From Buxus sempervirens (taxonomy: Eukaryota; Streptophyta; Magnoliopsida; Buxales; Buxaceae): a stretch of DNA of 64,000 bases. Under the pieces are notes generated by a model, which worked only from the letters and a program-made list of their open reading frames with translations, made no database searches and was not told where the DNA came from. The position numbers were made by a program, and so were the translations under genes. Positions 1 to 12,200 of the stretch are shown here, in pieces (within the stretch, counting starts at the first letter, position 1; each line of letters opens with the position of its first letter). The stretch lies in NCBI GenBank assembly GCA_947561395.2, contig OX387185.1:31352213-31416212 (forward strand), read 5' to 3'.

Positions 1-425
1 AAATAAGTGAAAGCTAGCGGGAGATCTCATTTTGAAACAATATGCCTTTGCCCAAAAACTTAGTTTGGTCACACAATAAACTTCTTATAACCGAAATTAA
101 TTTCGGTCACACAATATATACGCTTAACCGAAATTTATCCTCGGATTAAATTTAGTTACAACCCATGCGCAATCGTTGATGGGGCATAATTGTCAAAGAT
201 TTCAAATGCCAGCTCATGAACATGAATTGAAATATAATTCTGGTTAAACACTTATCTATTATGACGAAAATTAGATTTTGGTTATACAACGAATCTATAT
301 AACCTAAATGTTATTTCGGTTGCACAAAACACTTTATATCCGAAACATAACCTCGATCATAAACAAATGAATTGTTTTGCACATTTATTCACTCATTGGA
401 TATAGTGTAATTTGGGGTGTCTACA
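1..425 (-). mobile_element. Edge of an antisense Tat-like LTR (partial)
   Basis: Read on the minus strand from 425, the sequence opens with TGTAGACACCCCAAATT, the same opening as the Tat-lineage LTR at 53332. The rest differs, so this is another family of the same broad type. It ends abruptly against LINE coding sequence, which suggests insertion into that LINE. The interior (about 50-360) holds repeated CCGAAAT and ATTTCGG motifs in both orientations. The remainder lies outside the window, so length and state cannot be judged. The call rests on the terminal match and the LINE junction. Confidence 0.5.
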
Positions 426-2285
426 CTGACCTTTGACACAAGGGCTCACAAAAAGATCAAATTAATCTTATGACCAGCCAATTCACAAAACCAATTCACT
501 ATGTTATTAAAATGCTTGATATTTACCTCAGATGCCATTATGAAAAGCAACAAGTCGTCTGCATATAAAAGCTGGCTCAATGGAGTAGCCACCATGCATG
601 TTAGCCTTAATTCCATAGGTGTATTGCACATTTTTAGCCCTTGCAAGGGCATAATACAACACCTATTGCATGCAGATAAAAATATAAGGGGACAGGGGAT
701 CCCCCTGTCTTATGCCCCTTGGAGGGAAAATAGTGTCACCAGGTTTTCCATTGACAAGGACTTTATAAGAGAATGTGGTGATACAAAACATGATTAAGGC
801 AACAACTTTACTGTCAAATACAAACGCTAGAAAGGTTTTTTCAATAAAGCTCCAATCTAACCTATCATGTGCCTTTGAGAGGTCCATTTTAGCGGCAAAT
901 AGCCCCTATTTAATCTTATTCTTTTTACTTTTGATTGTGTGATAGAGTTCAGTGGCTGCCAAAATGTCCTCATGATTCCTTCAACCAGGTACAAAGGCAC
1001 GTTGGTGAGGGTAAATTTATTTAGGCATAAGATGTCACATTCTATCTACGAGCATTTTGGAATTTATCTTGTAACAGAAATTACACAAGCTCATCGGCCT
1101 ATGTTCTGTCAATTTTCTAAGATTCTCAGATTTGGGGATTAACACTATAACGCAGGGTTTATTTCCTGAGAAAGCAGCCATTCTGAAAGAACCCTAGAAC
1201 AACCTCTAGAACCTTCTCCCTAATGGTTTCCCAATAATTTTATGGAAAAATCCCTAGAAACCATTAGGGCCAGGACTTTTATTTGCACCCAAATTTTTAA
1301 TAGCTCCCCAAACTTCTTCAGCAGTGACAAGCCTTAATAGCAAGTTATTATCCTCCTCAGAGACACTTGGGGTGATGAAATTTATCAGGGAAAAGTCTCT
1401 CTGAGCATGATGAGCCATGTATACTCCAAAAAAGTAATCATAAAAGTTATTTTCTATTTCTTTGGTTTCAAAGATCTCATTATTATTCTCATTTTTTATG
1501 GACACAATCCTATTGACATGCCTCCCATTAGTAGAAGATAGGTGGAAGAATTTAGTGTTGAGGTCTCCTTCTTTCAACCATTTTATCCTAGATCTTTGTT
1601 ACCAGAATTTTTCCTGAGCCTTTAAAGGTTCGATGTAGGCTTTATGAACCTCTTGTTCTTTTCTGGTGTTTTTTGGGTTATCATTTCTTTCAAGGATTTT
1701 TGGGCTTCTCTGTTCCATTTACTATGACAAATTTTTAGATGGTTTATTTTACCTTGAAGAGGCCCCCCTGCCACTTTTACAACTTTTAGAAATAATATTT
1801 TTACAAATTGGTTCATCCATCAAGAAATTTTCAAGTCTAAGCACTTTATGATTTTTACATTTGTTACTAATGTTTAGACACAGAGGAGCATAAACAGATC
1901 CAACTATAGGATCCTGCCACAAGTTAGAATTGGGGAACCTAGAAAGCCAATTCACAGTGCACAAAGCTCGGTTAATCCTTTCCCTAATCCTATCACCCCC
2001 CATTCTCTCATTATCCCAATAAAACTTGAAACCTTTACAAGGCAGATCTATTAAATTGCAATCATTTATGAAGGCATTAAAAAGTTCAGCTTCTTGCACG
2101 TGGGGTGGTGAGCCCTCCTCTTTTCTCATGTTGGGGCAAAACGACATTAAAATCTCCTATGACGCACCAAGGAAGGAAGTAATTGGTTGTGATACATCTG
2201 AGGCTTTCCCACTATCTCTCTTGAGTTTGCATACAAGAATTGGTGTGGTTTGCATACATCCGAGGCTTTCCTAGCGCTATTTAAG
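426..2285 (-). mobile_element. L1-type LINE fragment (endonuclease to reverse transcriptase), cut by LTR
   Basis: Minus-strand pieces line up in the order of a plant L1 LINE. A WCVIGDFNVV endonuclease motif lies near 2150. It is followed by an endonuclease tail with GFKFYWDNER and RIRERINRAL (about 1920-2050), a linker with KEGDLNTKFFH (about 1550), SPGPNGF (about 1260), MDLSKAHDRLDW (about 880), PRGIRQGDPLSPYIF (about 690) and the catalytic LLYADDLLL, whose Asp pair is encoded at 554-559. Frames change several times between pieces, so the copy is dead. The part 3' of the catalytic box is missing and the Tat-like LTR begins there, so the LTR probably inserted into this LINE. It lies upstream of TOM40 in the opposite orientation. 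Confidence 0.88.
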
Positions 2286-2830
2286 TCAATCATGAGAATA
2301 TTCCTTTGCCGGCCTTTTGTTGATCAATCCAATTAACATGCCTACCCACTTAAATAATTATCTTATGATGTAACTATCTAGTGCCTATCCCATAAAAACC
2401 TACAACCACCCAAAGTGGTCCAGTGCTAACTATTTGTTTACATGCGGCAGTGCACATGCCTCCTCTAGTAAGCTTGAAGATCAAATCAAAGACATTTATC
2501 ATAAAGACTCAATTTTATTGGTGAAAACGTTCAGAGGAAGAATTAATCATAGTAAGGTTTGAATTAACTACATTTTCCCTCCACACAAGTGAAAAAGGTC
2601 TGATGTGTTAAGTTTCATGTAACCAAATATTGTAAACCTCGTAAGATCAACATGAAAAACGCTTATACGTTAATTTGTTAAGTCACGGTCCGAAAATTTG
2701 TGTTTTAATTCCAGGTGGCTTCATATGACTGAATGGTCGTAGACATTTGTAACCCCGTTGCTCCCCTTGCTCCAGACACACATTTCCGAAGAAGAAACCC
2801 TCCTTAAACCTCACGGGGCCGCAGGGTTAT
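2286..2830. other. TOM40 upstream region, no gene
   Basis: No coding sequence or repeat is recognisable. A single AAACCCT half telo-box-like motif occurs near 2796. No convincing TATA box is visible. The region most likely carries the TOM40 core promoter just upstream of the CT-rich leader. Confidence 0.4.
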
Positions 2831-2839
2831 GCTTTCTCC

Positions 2840-3077
2840 TTTGTCGCGCTCTCTCTCTCTCTCTCTAGCCATCTCTCCGGCAGCAGCACAGCAGCACAGT
2901 GCAGAGCGGAGAGCTCGCCATTGACCTTATTCTCATTCTCTCCTTAACCTACCCACTCTATCGCAGCTCTCACACTCTGTTTGCCCTAAAATCATTCTGC
3001 ATTCTCTCAGGTTTCCATTTAAGGAGGCCTGTTCCAACCCCTAATCTCCACCACGCTTACCAATTGAGGAAGCAAAA
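2840..3077 (+). promoter_or_regulatory. TOM40 leader (5' UTR) with CT-rich Y patch
   Basis: A pyrimidine run with a pure CT stretch at 2849-2866 is followed by short CAG-rich sequence and about 200 bases without any ATG before the TOM40 start. Such CT runs are common near plant transcription starts of TATA-less housekeeping genes. The exact start site cannot be read from sequence. The start codon sits in good context (GCAAAAATGGCC). Confidence 0.5.
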
Positions 3078-3213
3078 ATGGCCGGAGTTGCTCCTCCTCC
3101 TCCTTCCCCATTACAAGTTGGCAAGGGAAGCGAGGCGACAGTCGGGGAGAAGGTCGATTACTTGAATCTACCTTGCCCAATACCGTACGAGGAGATTCAT
3201 CGAGAAGCTTTGA
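3078..3213 (+). CDS. TOM40: TOM40 exon 1 (coding)
   Basis: Encodes residues 1-45 plus the first base of codon 46. It starts [13 protein letters not shown], a Pro-rich cytosol-side tail, then the plant-conserved VDYLNLPCP...EEIHREAL. The exon ends GCTTTGA before donor GTAGGT; the split codon becomes ATG when joined to exon 2. This ATG is chosen because it is the first in the leader after 2835 and matches the family start. Confidence 0.95.
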
Positions 3214-6200
3214 GTAGGTTTCAGTCTTTGCTGTTCCGCTTTTTTGATTGGATGTTTTCGATCCCTTTTTTTAATTTTTAATTCTTTTATGCCGACTGTT
3301 ATATCATTGCATTGGGTTTCATGATTTATCTTATGATTTCATTCTATTCTGGTTGAAAATTGAGACTGTCGCAATGGATGTTCCATTTTACGTGTCTTGA
3401 TAAGTGACGGCGTTATCGTAAATGATCCTTTATCTAGGAAAATGAGCCCCCTCTATCTCTCTCTCTTTCTCAATACACACATGTATATAATTTACTTAAA
3501 AATGAAATGTTGTTAGAAAGGATTGAGTTACGAGTTTATTGCTGAAATGTTATGTCAATTAGTATTGTTTCAGTCAGTGTATTAAAAACCAAAACGGGAG
3601 TGGTTGGTATATAAATATATGCGGGCGTCTGTATTTATTATTTTTCTTAAAATTTTATGTTGTTAGGAAGGATTGAGTTATGAGTTGATTGCTGAAGTGT
3701 TATGTCAATTAATATTGTTTCAATCAGAGTTTCAGAAACCAAATGGGAGTAGCTGGTCAACTATTTGAACCAATGACTGAACATCTACACATTTTGGTTT
3801 GAACTTTGGTCCAGGTAATAACAAATGTGAAGCAGATTAAGCAGTCGTGACTGCGAAACCTGGTTTAAAATGGGTTATTTTGGGTTTTTTCTATTTTTCT
3901 TTAGCTCCATAATATGCACATGTTTTACATGTTTTTGTTGTGAATATGTATACTTTTTGAAGTAAGGGTCTTAAAATTAATGTTTGGAATCTTTATATAA
4001 TTATCAGTAACGGGCCTTGGCTTATCGAAATATCGCCGAAAATATTAGAACAATTGGATAATTCTGAACCATCTGATATGCTTGTTTAATATTTTGAACA
4101 ATAATCTTAGTTTTTCTAGAACTTTCTATCATATAGAAAAATATATTAAGGTTATGATAAAATTATCAATGAGATAGTAATTTGCATATTTGATTTCTCC
4201 AACTGTCCCTGTCAAGGAGTAGGTGCTTAAATTTTATATAATATGTACTTAAGTGGGATCAAACTTTTCTTAGCCTTGTCTAATATGTTTTTGCATCGCA
4301 ATTGTTAAAGAAAAGTTTGATACTTTTAGTAATTAGAACAAGTTATACATCTATTAAATATTTGATTTGTTCTAAGATGAAATGTCTAAGGTTTGGTGCT
4401 TATGACCTAAAACAAGGATCTTAAACCCTAAATATGAAATATGATTAATGCTTATAAAGGTTAGAGCTTATCATTTAGGGTAATGCTTATGAGAATTTCA
4501 TGCTTTAAGATTATAATAGTTGGATATATTTCAAATATTTTCAATTATTAAATAAAAGAATTTAATACTTATAGTTTATAATGTTTTTCATATTCAAGCA
4601 CAGTGGCCATAGTTTTGCCTACTCAAAGCTTCAAATCATTCAAATAATGGACTAGAAATCTGCACGAATGGGGCTTGGATCCAACAAGCCTAGGAAGATG
4701 AAGAATGGATCCCATTTCTAATCTTGTCGTGATTACACCAAAGCATGATAATATACATTAGTCTATTAGAAATCTGTAAACAAGCACTCATGGTCTAAAT
4801 TTTTTGAGTCAGGGTTTAAACAAAATTACCTAATTGCAATACATTTGTAATTTATGTGGTTGTTAAGTTAGACATTAATAAGGATTGTCCACTCAGTGGA
4901 TTTCGATATTGAATTTTGCAATTCCTACATAATCACATGGAAATCCACAATTAAGGCAGACGATTTCTTGTTAGCTTTGTGCAGGAATATAGTCATAAAT
5001 GGTGGGGAAAATACAATTATGATCATAGTAAACATGTAGAAGTCCAATACAAATATCTATTTTTTTTTTGTTTTTTATTTTATGGTCAATGATTATATAC
5101 ATTAAAACAAGAATAGAAGAAATTACAAGGCTGTAGAGCAGGTAGGGTACCTGAACATACAGTCAAAACAGAAACTGAAAAAAACAATGATTAAAAAAGG
5201 CCATCCATGACTACCAGATTCCCAACATTTCCTGTGATATAGGCTCCATATACAAAATCTACATGAACACCTCAGATTTAGTTAACCTGTTAGCCAATTC
5301 ATTTGCTGATCTTGGCACCCATTTGAATGAGGCATTCAACTTGATTCCCAAGAACCTAATAAGATGTATCAACTTCCACGAACCAAGATCACTGTCCTCC
5401 ATACAATGTATCACTGTTAATCTATCTCGTTCAACAACAGATTGGCACTCTTGTTGAAATAGCTAATTTTAAACCTGTAAGGATGGTGAGAGTTTGTGTC
5501 TATATTGAGCTACCTTCTGCAATAGGCATGCTGAAAACAAGCACCGTAAACCCCCCAATGGTTGTGATGCCAGAACTCCCTAGATCCCCATATGAACGTC
5601 TATCAAAGTTCAAGCTAGTGACCCTTCAATAGGATGCTGCCATGAAGAAATAGTGGTAGTTTGTCTGGCATGCACAACTGTCTGGTATGACCAATCCTTA
5701 AACATTTGAAGATCTCTAGCCCAATCCACCGTCGTTACCATTATGGATCCGAAGACTGCCTCCATTGTAATCTTCTTTTAAAAAATTATGTATTTCCTCT
5801 CTTTCAAGATATGTCAAAGCGTATTGCGAAGGAGGGTTGTATACACTATCTGTCCCCTTTTCTAACTCCAACATGGCCACATTGTTTGAAAAACTGCAAC
5901 AACGTTTAGTGCATAACCCTGGAAGTTTCTAAGAGCCTCTGTCAAATTCTAAACGCAAATTTGCATTGCACAAAAATACATGCAAAGAAAGCAAATTTTG
6001 TGTTTTGGGGGGGGGGGGGGGGGGGGGGGGGGTGTTGGGGGGAGGAAGAGGAGGAGGACAAAGCTAACCCTGGCTGTTTCTGTTGAAGGCGGTTTGCTGT
6101 GGTTATTTTGTATAGAAGAGTGTTCACATGAAAGCCTTGACTTTGATGGAAGTAGCAAGTTTCTAAAGAAAGTGAGAGCAAAAAGAAATGAGAGCAAAAA

Positions 6201-9200
6201 TCCTACGTATGATGTATGATTGGGTAGTATCGGAGAATGGCTTGTCCAATATTCCTTTTCATGAGTTTTGTTTTGGGGATTCATTTCCAGACTGAGGAGT
6301 GATTGGTTTTTATTTTCTTTCTTTCGAGGAATACTTGTTTGTTCCTCGTTCTTTTGTAGTCTTAGGTACATACTCTATGTACCATCAAGACAGATTTTCT
6401 TTATATTCTACTACATTAATATATATTCTCCTTGATTACCAATCAAAAAAGAAATGAGAGTCAAGGAGGAATCATGACGGAAGATAGAAAGAAGAAAAAA
6501 ATGCATGACAAGAATATAGACTCAGAAGGGTTTAGGCACTAAGTAAAAGTATTGTGAGAGAGAGTATCAATATACAGGACTCAAAATGAGATGCTTGATA
6601 TGCCTATTGTCACACCTCAAAGAAAGATTGAAACACAAACCAAAATATGACCATAGAAGAATATCATTGACACAAGCATCAGGAATACGGGCCAGATGGA
6701 AAATATGAGGAAATTCGGGTGTCAAAATACAATTTTCCCACCATAAATCATGCCAAAAATGAATATTAGAACCAGAACCAACGCTGAATCAGGCTTGAAA
6801 GTAAAAGTGACAAGATAGGGCAATCACGGGCTTCTAAGGACTAAATCCACCAATGCGAACTCTCCTGCAAACACCCCAACCATTAGCTGAACTGCCATAC
6901 TTACAATTACCAGGTACCATAAACTGTTCTTTTCATTGCTGAAGTGTCAAAGACATTTGGCAAGAGTGACAGAATCTCTCTCCTTTATGTTTCCAATGTT
7001 GATATCCCCTTTTTCTATAGATCTACAGACCAACTACAACCTCACAAGATTATCTTTCCTCCACCCTCCCACAAAAAGGCACTTTGCACTTTTTTCTATA
7101 ATATCAACCACTTTCTTGGGCATCATGAAGCTCAACATGAAATACACTGGGGGATTGGATAGGGCTGATTAGATGAGAGTAAATCTGCCTCCGAAGGAGA
7201 TATAATTCCTTTTCCATGGTACCAATCTCTTCTCAATTCTTGCAATAACAAGCTCCCAAAAGGAAAGATTCTTGTGGGAACCCCCAAATGGGAGACTGAA
7301 ATAAGGCATAGGCTATGACCCAGCAGAACATCCTAAAGTTTGAGCTAACATGTTGTTAACCTTTTCATTCAAGTTTAGCCCAAAAATTTTACTTGTCTAG
7401 GTCAACTATTAAGTCTTGACATCATCTCAAAAGTAGGATAGTCTTAAGCCAATGCATATTTTGGCTTTGGTCTGTTCGAAGAAACAAAATGGTGTCATCT
7501 TCAAATTGCAAGTGGTAAATCGTAGGGGAGTCGCTACCCACATAAAAACCTCTAATCGTTCGACAACCTTAAGCTTTGCTAATGAATCAGCTTAACATGT
7601 CGTACCAAGGTAAAGAGCAACGAAGATACTCCCCTTGTCTACGTGCTCTAGTCAAAGGAAACTGACCAATGATGCAACCATTTAAGACAAATGAGAATTG
7701 CCCTTTGCTCACACAACCTAGTATCCTCTTTCTCCACCTAGATCCAAACCGCTTCCACTTCTAGACCAGATCCAAAACCCCCATTCAACTCAGTCGTAAA
7801 CCTTCTTTGAATCCAATTTGGATACCACTACTCGGATTTCTGACCTGTTATGACACTCAGCACATTCATTTGCAATCAAAACACAGTCCAAAATTTGTCT
7901 CCCTTGAATAAGAATAAGAGCCCCTTTGATTATGAGATATAACTTGAGTGAGGACCTCTTTTAACCTCATGGACAGCACCTTAAGGAAAATCTTGTAGAG
8001 ACTAGTTGTAAGATTGATCGGTCTAAAGTCTTTAACATCCTCTGTCCCTGATTTTTTGAGGATGAGCACCGAGAAAGTTGCATTTTTCACCATATTAACA
8101 ATTCTGGACGAATGAAACTCCTTTAATAATTGAAATTATTCATTTTTATGCTCTCCCGATTGCTTTGATAAACTGCTAAGGTAAAACCATTGGGGTCGGG
8201 TGCCTTATCTCTTGCCAAATAAAAATAGGCCTTTTCACCTCTTCCTTCGTAAATTCTTTTTCCATCCATTCACATTGTGTTTCATCAAGGTGTAGGTTAG
8301 TCTCATCATTCAGATTGATGGTAAATTTTTGTTTTGACCTATAAAACCCAGAGTAAAACTGGGTAAGAGTTTCAAGAATTGCGTCAGGGTATGTGATCTA
8401 TCATTCGCTTTAAGCTTAGCTAGAGTAATTTTACTTCTGTGGCCATTTGCTATCTTATGAAAAAAACCTTGTGTTACCATCTCCCTCTTTCAACCAAATT
8501 GCACGTGTTCTTATCTCCACGATATTTCTTCCCTTTTTAATAATTTATCTAATTCACACTTCAATTCCTGCCTTTCGTTTGGTCCCATATCATTCAATTC
8601 CTCCGTATTATCTAAGTCTCCAATTTCTTCTAAAAGGGATTTTTTCTTCTTGTCTATTCTTCCATAACTGACCTTATTCCAATTTGTGATTTTATTTTTG
8701 ACCATTTTAAACACTGATTTAAAACTTGCCCACCTAGTAACCCATCTATTGCTTCCTGCCATGATCCTTTGAGTTGTTCTTGGAATAACGGGTGAGACAA
8801 ACACATGATTTCAAATCTAAATGGTAATAGACCTGCTCTATGTGATGAATTAGATACCTAGATGGAGCAATGGTCTGACACAAGCATAGGAAGGACATAT
8901 TGGATGAAAATTATAAAGATTTATTCCCATTCTCTTGAAGCTAACACTCTATATATTCTAGAGCACAAAGGTGGTTATTGGAAATTGGTCCACATGAATT
9001 GGCCACCACGAAGTGGAAAGTAAGCCAAATCATAATCTTGAATCCACTCTGAAAATCTTCTCATGCTACATGTATGACATAACTCCGGTGCTGCCATAAG
9101 TCTTTTCGTGTGTTCATTTGATCTCGTTAAAATCCCTAATAACTTCTCATGGAATGTTAGTACCAGGAAACATGTTTCTTAATTCCTCCTAGTATAGATG

Positions 9201-12200
9201 TCTACCCATTGCATGATTAGGACCATAGACCTCACAAAGCCACAGACGACTCCATCCGAAGATTGAGAAAATTTAACTGAAACTGAAAGGACCCAATAGA
9301 TGCTTCCTCCTTTTTGAGCTTTGTGGTGTCCCACATTATGAGGATACCTCCTGATGATCTTAATGATGTCTTAAAGACCTACCCCTTATCATGATCTCCC
9401 CATATTTTTGTCACTAATGCTCTCTCAAGATCCTCCTTCTTAGTTTCCAAAATAATGACAATATCAGGTTCATTAGTTTGTGGCATCTTTTGTACCTAGT
9501 AGTTGGTTTTTTCTTTTCTTTGTATTTCCTCTTCCCTTCTTATTAATGAAATTTCATCACTTATATATATATAAAACAATATCAGGTTCATTCGAGTGCA
9601 AAATTGGCAAAAATTAAGAAAAAGAATCCAATATTTCAAATAAGCTTCTCAAGAAAAAACTTTTGGAAATAATAAAATGATGATGATGATACATTTGTTG
9701 AATCCAAGGTTTGTCATGCCGGTTTTGATGCCATTTCATTTGAAGGCTGTCATTTTGTTTTGTCGGAATTTTGCCACCATTTCTTTTGTGGTGCTGAATT
9801 TTTTGTGATGCTATATTGGGAAATTCTGAAATATCTTAAAAAATTAAAAAACATGAGAAACAAAAAAAATGAAAAATTACCTGAATTTCTATGAAAAGTA
9901 GGAAAATAATATTATAATGAAGTACACTATAAGAACTTAAAATGTGCATAAAAAGATCTTTTCTAACTTCCATGATTCTTTCCTAGTGTTTGTAAAATTT
10001 TAATAGTAAAGTTTTATTTGAATAAGAAATTGTCTAAGATATATTTGGACAGATTAATGACCTTATCTAATTACCATGACGTTTAGTAATTTTTTAGAAT
10101 ATCAATTTTTTTAATTTTTAGCATTCTTTTTATATTACGTTATTATTTGAATTTGTTTGATACGTGCTTAGATGACTAAGTGACGTTCACAAGCTCTCAC
10201 AATATTTACTAGTTTTTCTACAATGTTTTTTAAATCTTATAATTTTACTATATTTTCAATATTAAATTAATGATTATTGCATGTTTATTTAAATATTGGT
10301 ATGACAAAAAATGTCAACCATTGATTTTACGTTGCTTCCCAATTACATATTATAATTTTAAGAAATATTTCACTTTTTAATGAATTTATTATGTTTTAAT
10401 ATCTATTAAAAATTCTTATTATGCAAATATTAAGTAAATATATTGAAAACTTAAATCAACGATATATATTAAAATCATGTCATTTTGGTTAATCACCAAT
10501 ACTTTATGTATATTTTTAGGTTTTAGATATTAATTTTAATAAAAACGGAAATACTAATTTTTGTTTAGATTGAACCAAAATATGTGAAATAGGCTTGTTC
10601 TGCCCAATTTAGAAATAAAAATATATCGACATGATAGAAATTTTCGTTACTGCAAGTCAAAATTGAACTGAAGTGGGTGAAACAGCTGGTTTTACCAATT
10701 TTGTCGGACACAAAATCATTGGTAAATTGGTGAAACAAGTGGAACTGGCTTGTTTTGCGCTTAAATTTATTGGCATGGGATTCAAGCTTGGTAAATTTAA
10801 GGGAGAAGCAAGTGGCATAAGAAAATGTGGTAAGTTTCGTGTTGGAGTCCGCCGGCATGAGCAAAATTTCAGTGACATAGGTGAAATTTCACCGGGGTAG
10901 TAAACCATGGTTGAATCAATTGCAGCCTTTATCAAAACACACATCACAAGAACATCATTTGATATTGGCTGTCCTATCAAATATAGTAAAATTCTATTGG
11001 CTACCTCAAAATTTAAGCAAAATTCAAATGAAATTATTATGCATTTGAAATGTAAATGCATAATAAAATGCATTGTGACATTCTCCATTTGACAAAGAAA
11101 AAGAAGATTCACTCTAACAAAGAAAATGTATATTTGCTTCAAAAGAGAAGCTAAAAGAAATATCTGTTTTGTGATGACTCCACGAGACTAAAGACATTTC
11201 GATTGAACATGAAATAAAGGGAGTCCATAGTCTCAAAAGAGCCTATATTTTGTCTTGTTTTCTCTATATATGGACAATTTTTGCTCTACTAAAACCCAAC
11301 AAAAAATATAGTCTGTGCTTGGGTCATTTCTTTATTTGAGCATTCTTCTTGTTAGTTTGCTTCTTCTATGACCTTCTTTTTGTAATCTGTTTGTACATTT
11401 TCTTTTTGAAGGCTTTAATTCTCTCTTTTAAACATATAAATGTTATAATAATTTATATTATGATTTTTAGCTTGTGTGTTTATCCATATATTATATTATT
11501 GTTGTCTCTTGCAATAAGAAGAACCATATATCGCATTGGAAAAAGTATAAATCTTATATATATTTGTACTTATGGGACTTGCTTTGGTGGAGTGTTAGAA
11601 TGTTTAGTCATATGGGTTTATCTGTCTGATGGATTATTCAGGTTGTCAGCTATCAGAGTGATGATCTAGATTGAAGGCATCATTGCTGAATGTGGCTGAA
11701 AGTCTTGTGACACAACATGAAACTACAGCTTTTATGCCCCCCATAGACAGCAATGTCTCAACTATGAAGCTGTGATTTGTAGATGAATTCTAATATCTGA
11801 GGACACTTTTTGCCACTTTGTGTGCTCTGTGTCCATTCATGTTCTATGTTGTGTTCTATTTAGTGGATTAAAATTTAATCTTATGGTATGGTGGGTACAT
11901 GGGTTTTGAGTAGGTTATAATGTTCTATTTGACTCCTCCAAAACTTGGCCCCTTTTTTTGGTCTTGTTTACTGCTTGTTACTGTTCTTTTTAATTTTAGT
12001 GATTGTCTACTGTGATTGTGAATAGAAACCTGGAGAAGTACCTGTTAACTAGTTTGTTATCAGCTGGATACACGTGTATGAAAATATGACTGCCCACTTG
12101 CTACATATACTATATAAAAGCATTGCAATTAATGACATCAAGCCGCATAACAGTGTTGGAGGGGAATTGCTCTTGCTAAATTTTGAATTTTTGCAGTGTC

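Larger units (their letters stand above)
3214..12196 (+). other. TOM40 intron 1 (8983 bp)
   Basis: Contains a short tandem duplication (3507-3758), an antisense LINE RNase H tail (5045-5900), a G26 tract, a truncated LINE tail (6198-6446), a large antisense LINE (6470-9600) and a hAT-like element (9705-10909). I see nothing recognisable in 3760-5040 or 10918-12196 beyond AT-rich intron sequence. Confidence 0.9.

Noticed and set aside
2899-3165. Open frame overlapping the TOM40 leader and exon 1
   Set aside because: It opens with GTG rather than ATG and overlaps the well-supported TOM40 start in another frame, so it is not a convincing upstream ORF.
5942-6371. Pro-rich open frames around the G26 tract
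   Set aside because: They come from the G/C homopolymer and the LINE tail; no family and low complexity.
11349-11669. Hydrophobic 106-residue open frame in intron 1
   Set aside because: The composition is what T-rich intron DNA gives by chance; no motif or splice support.
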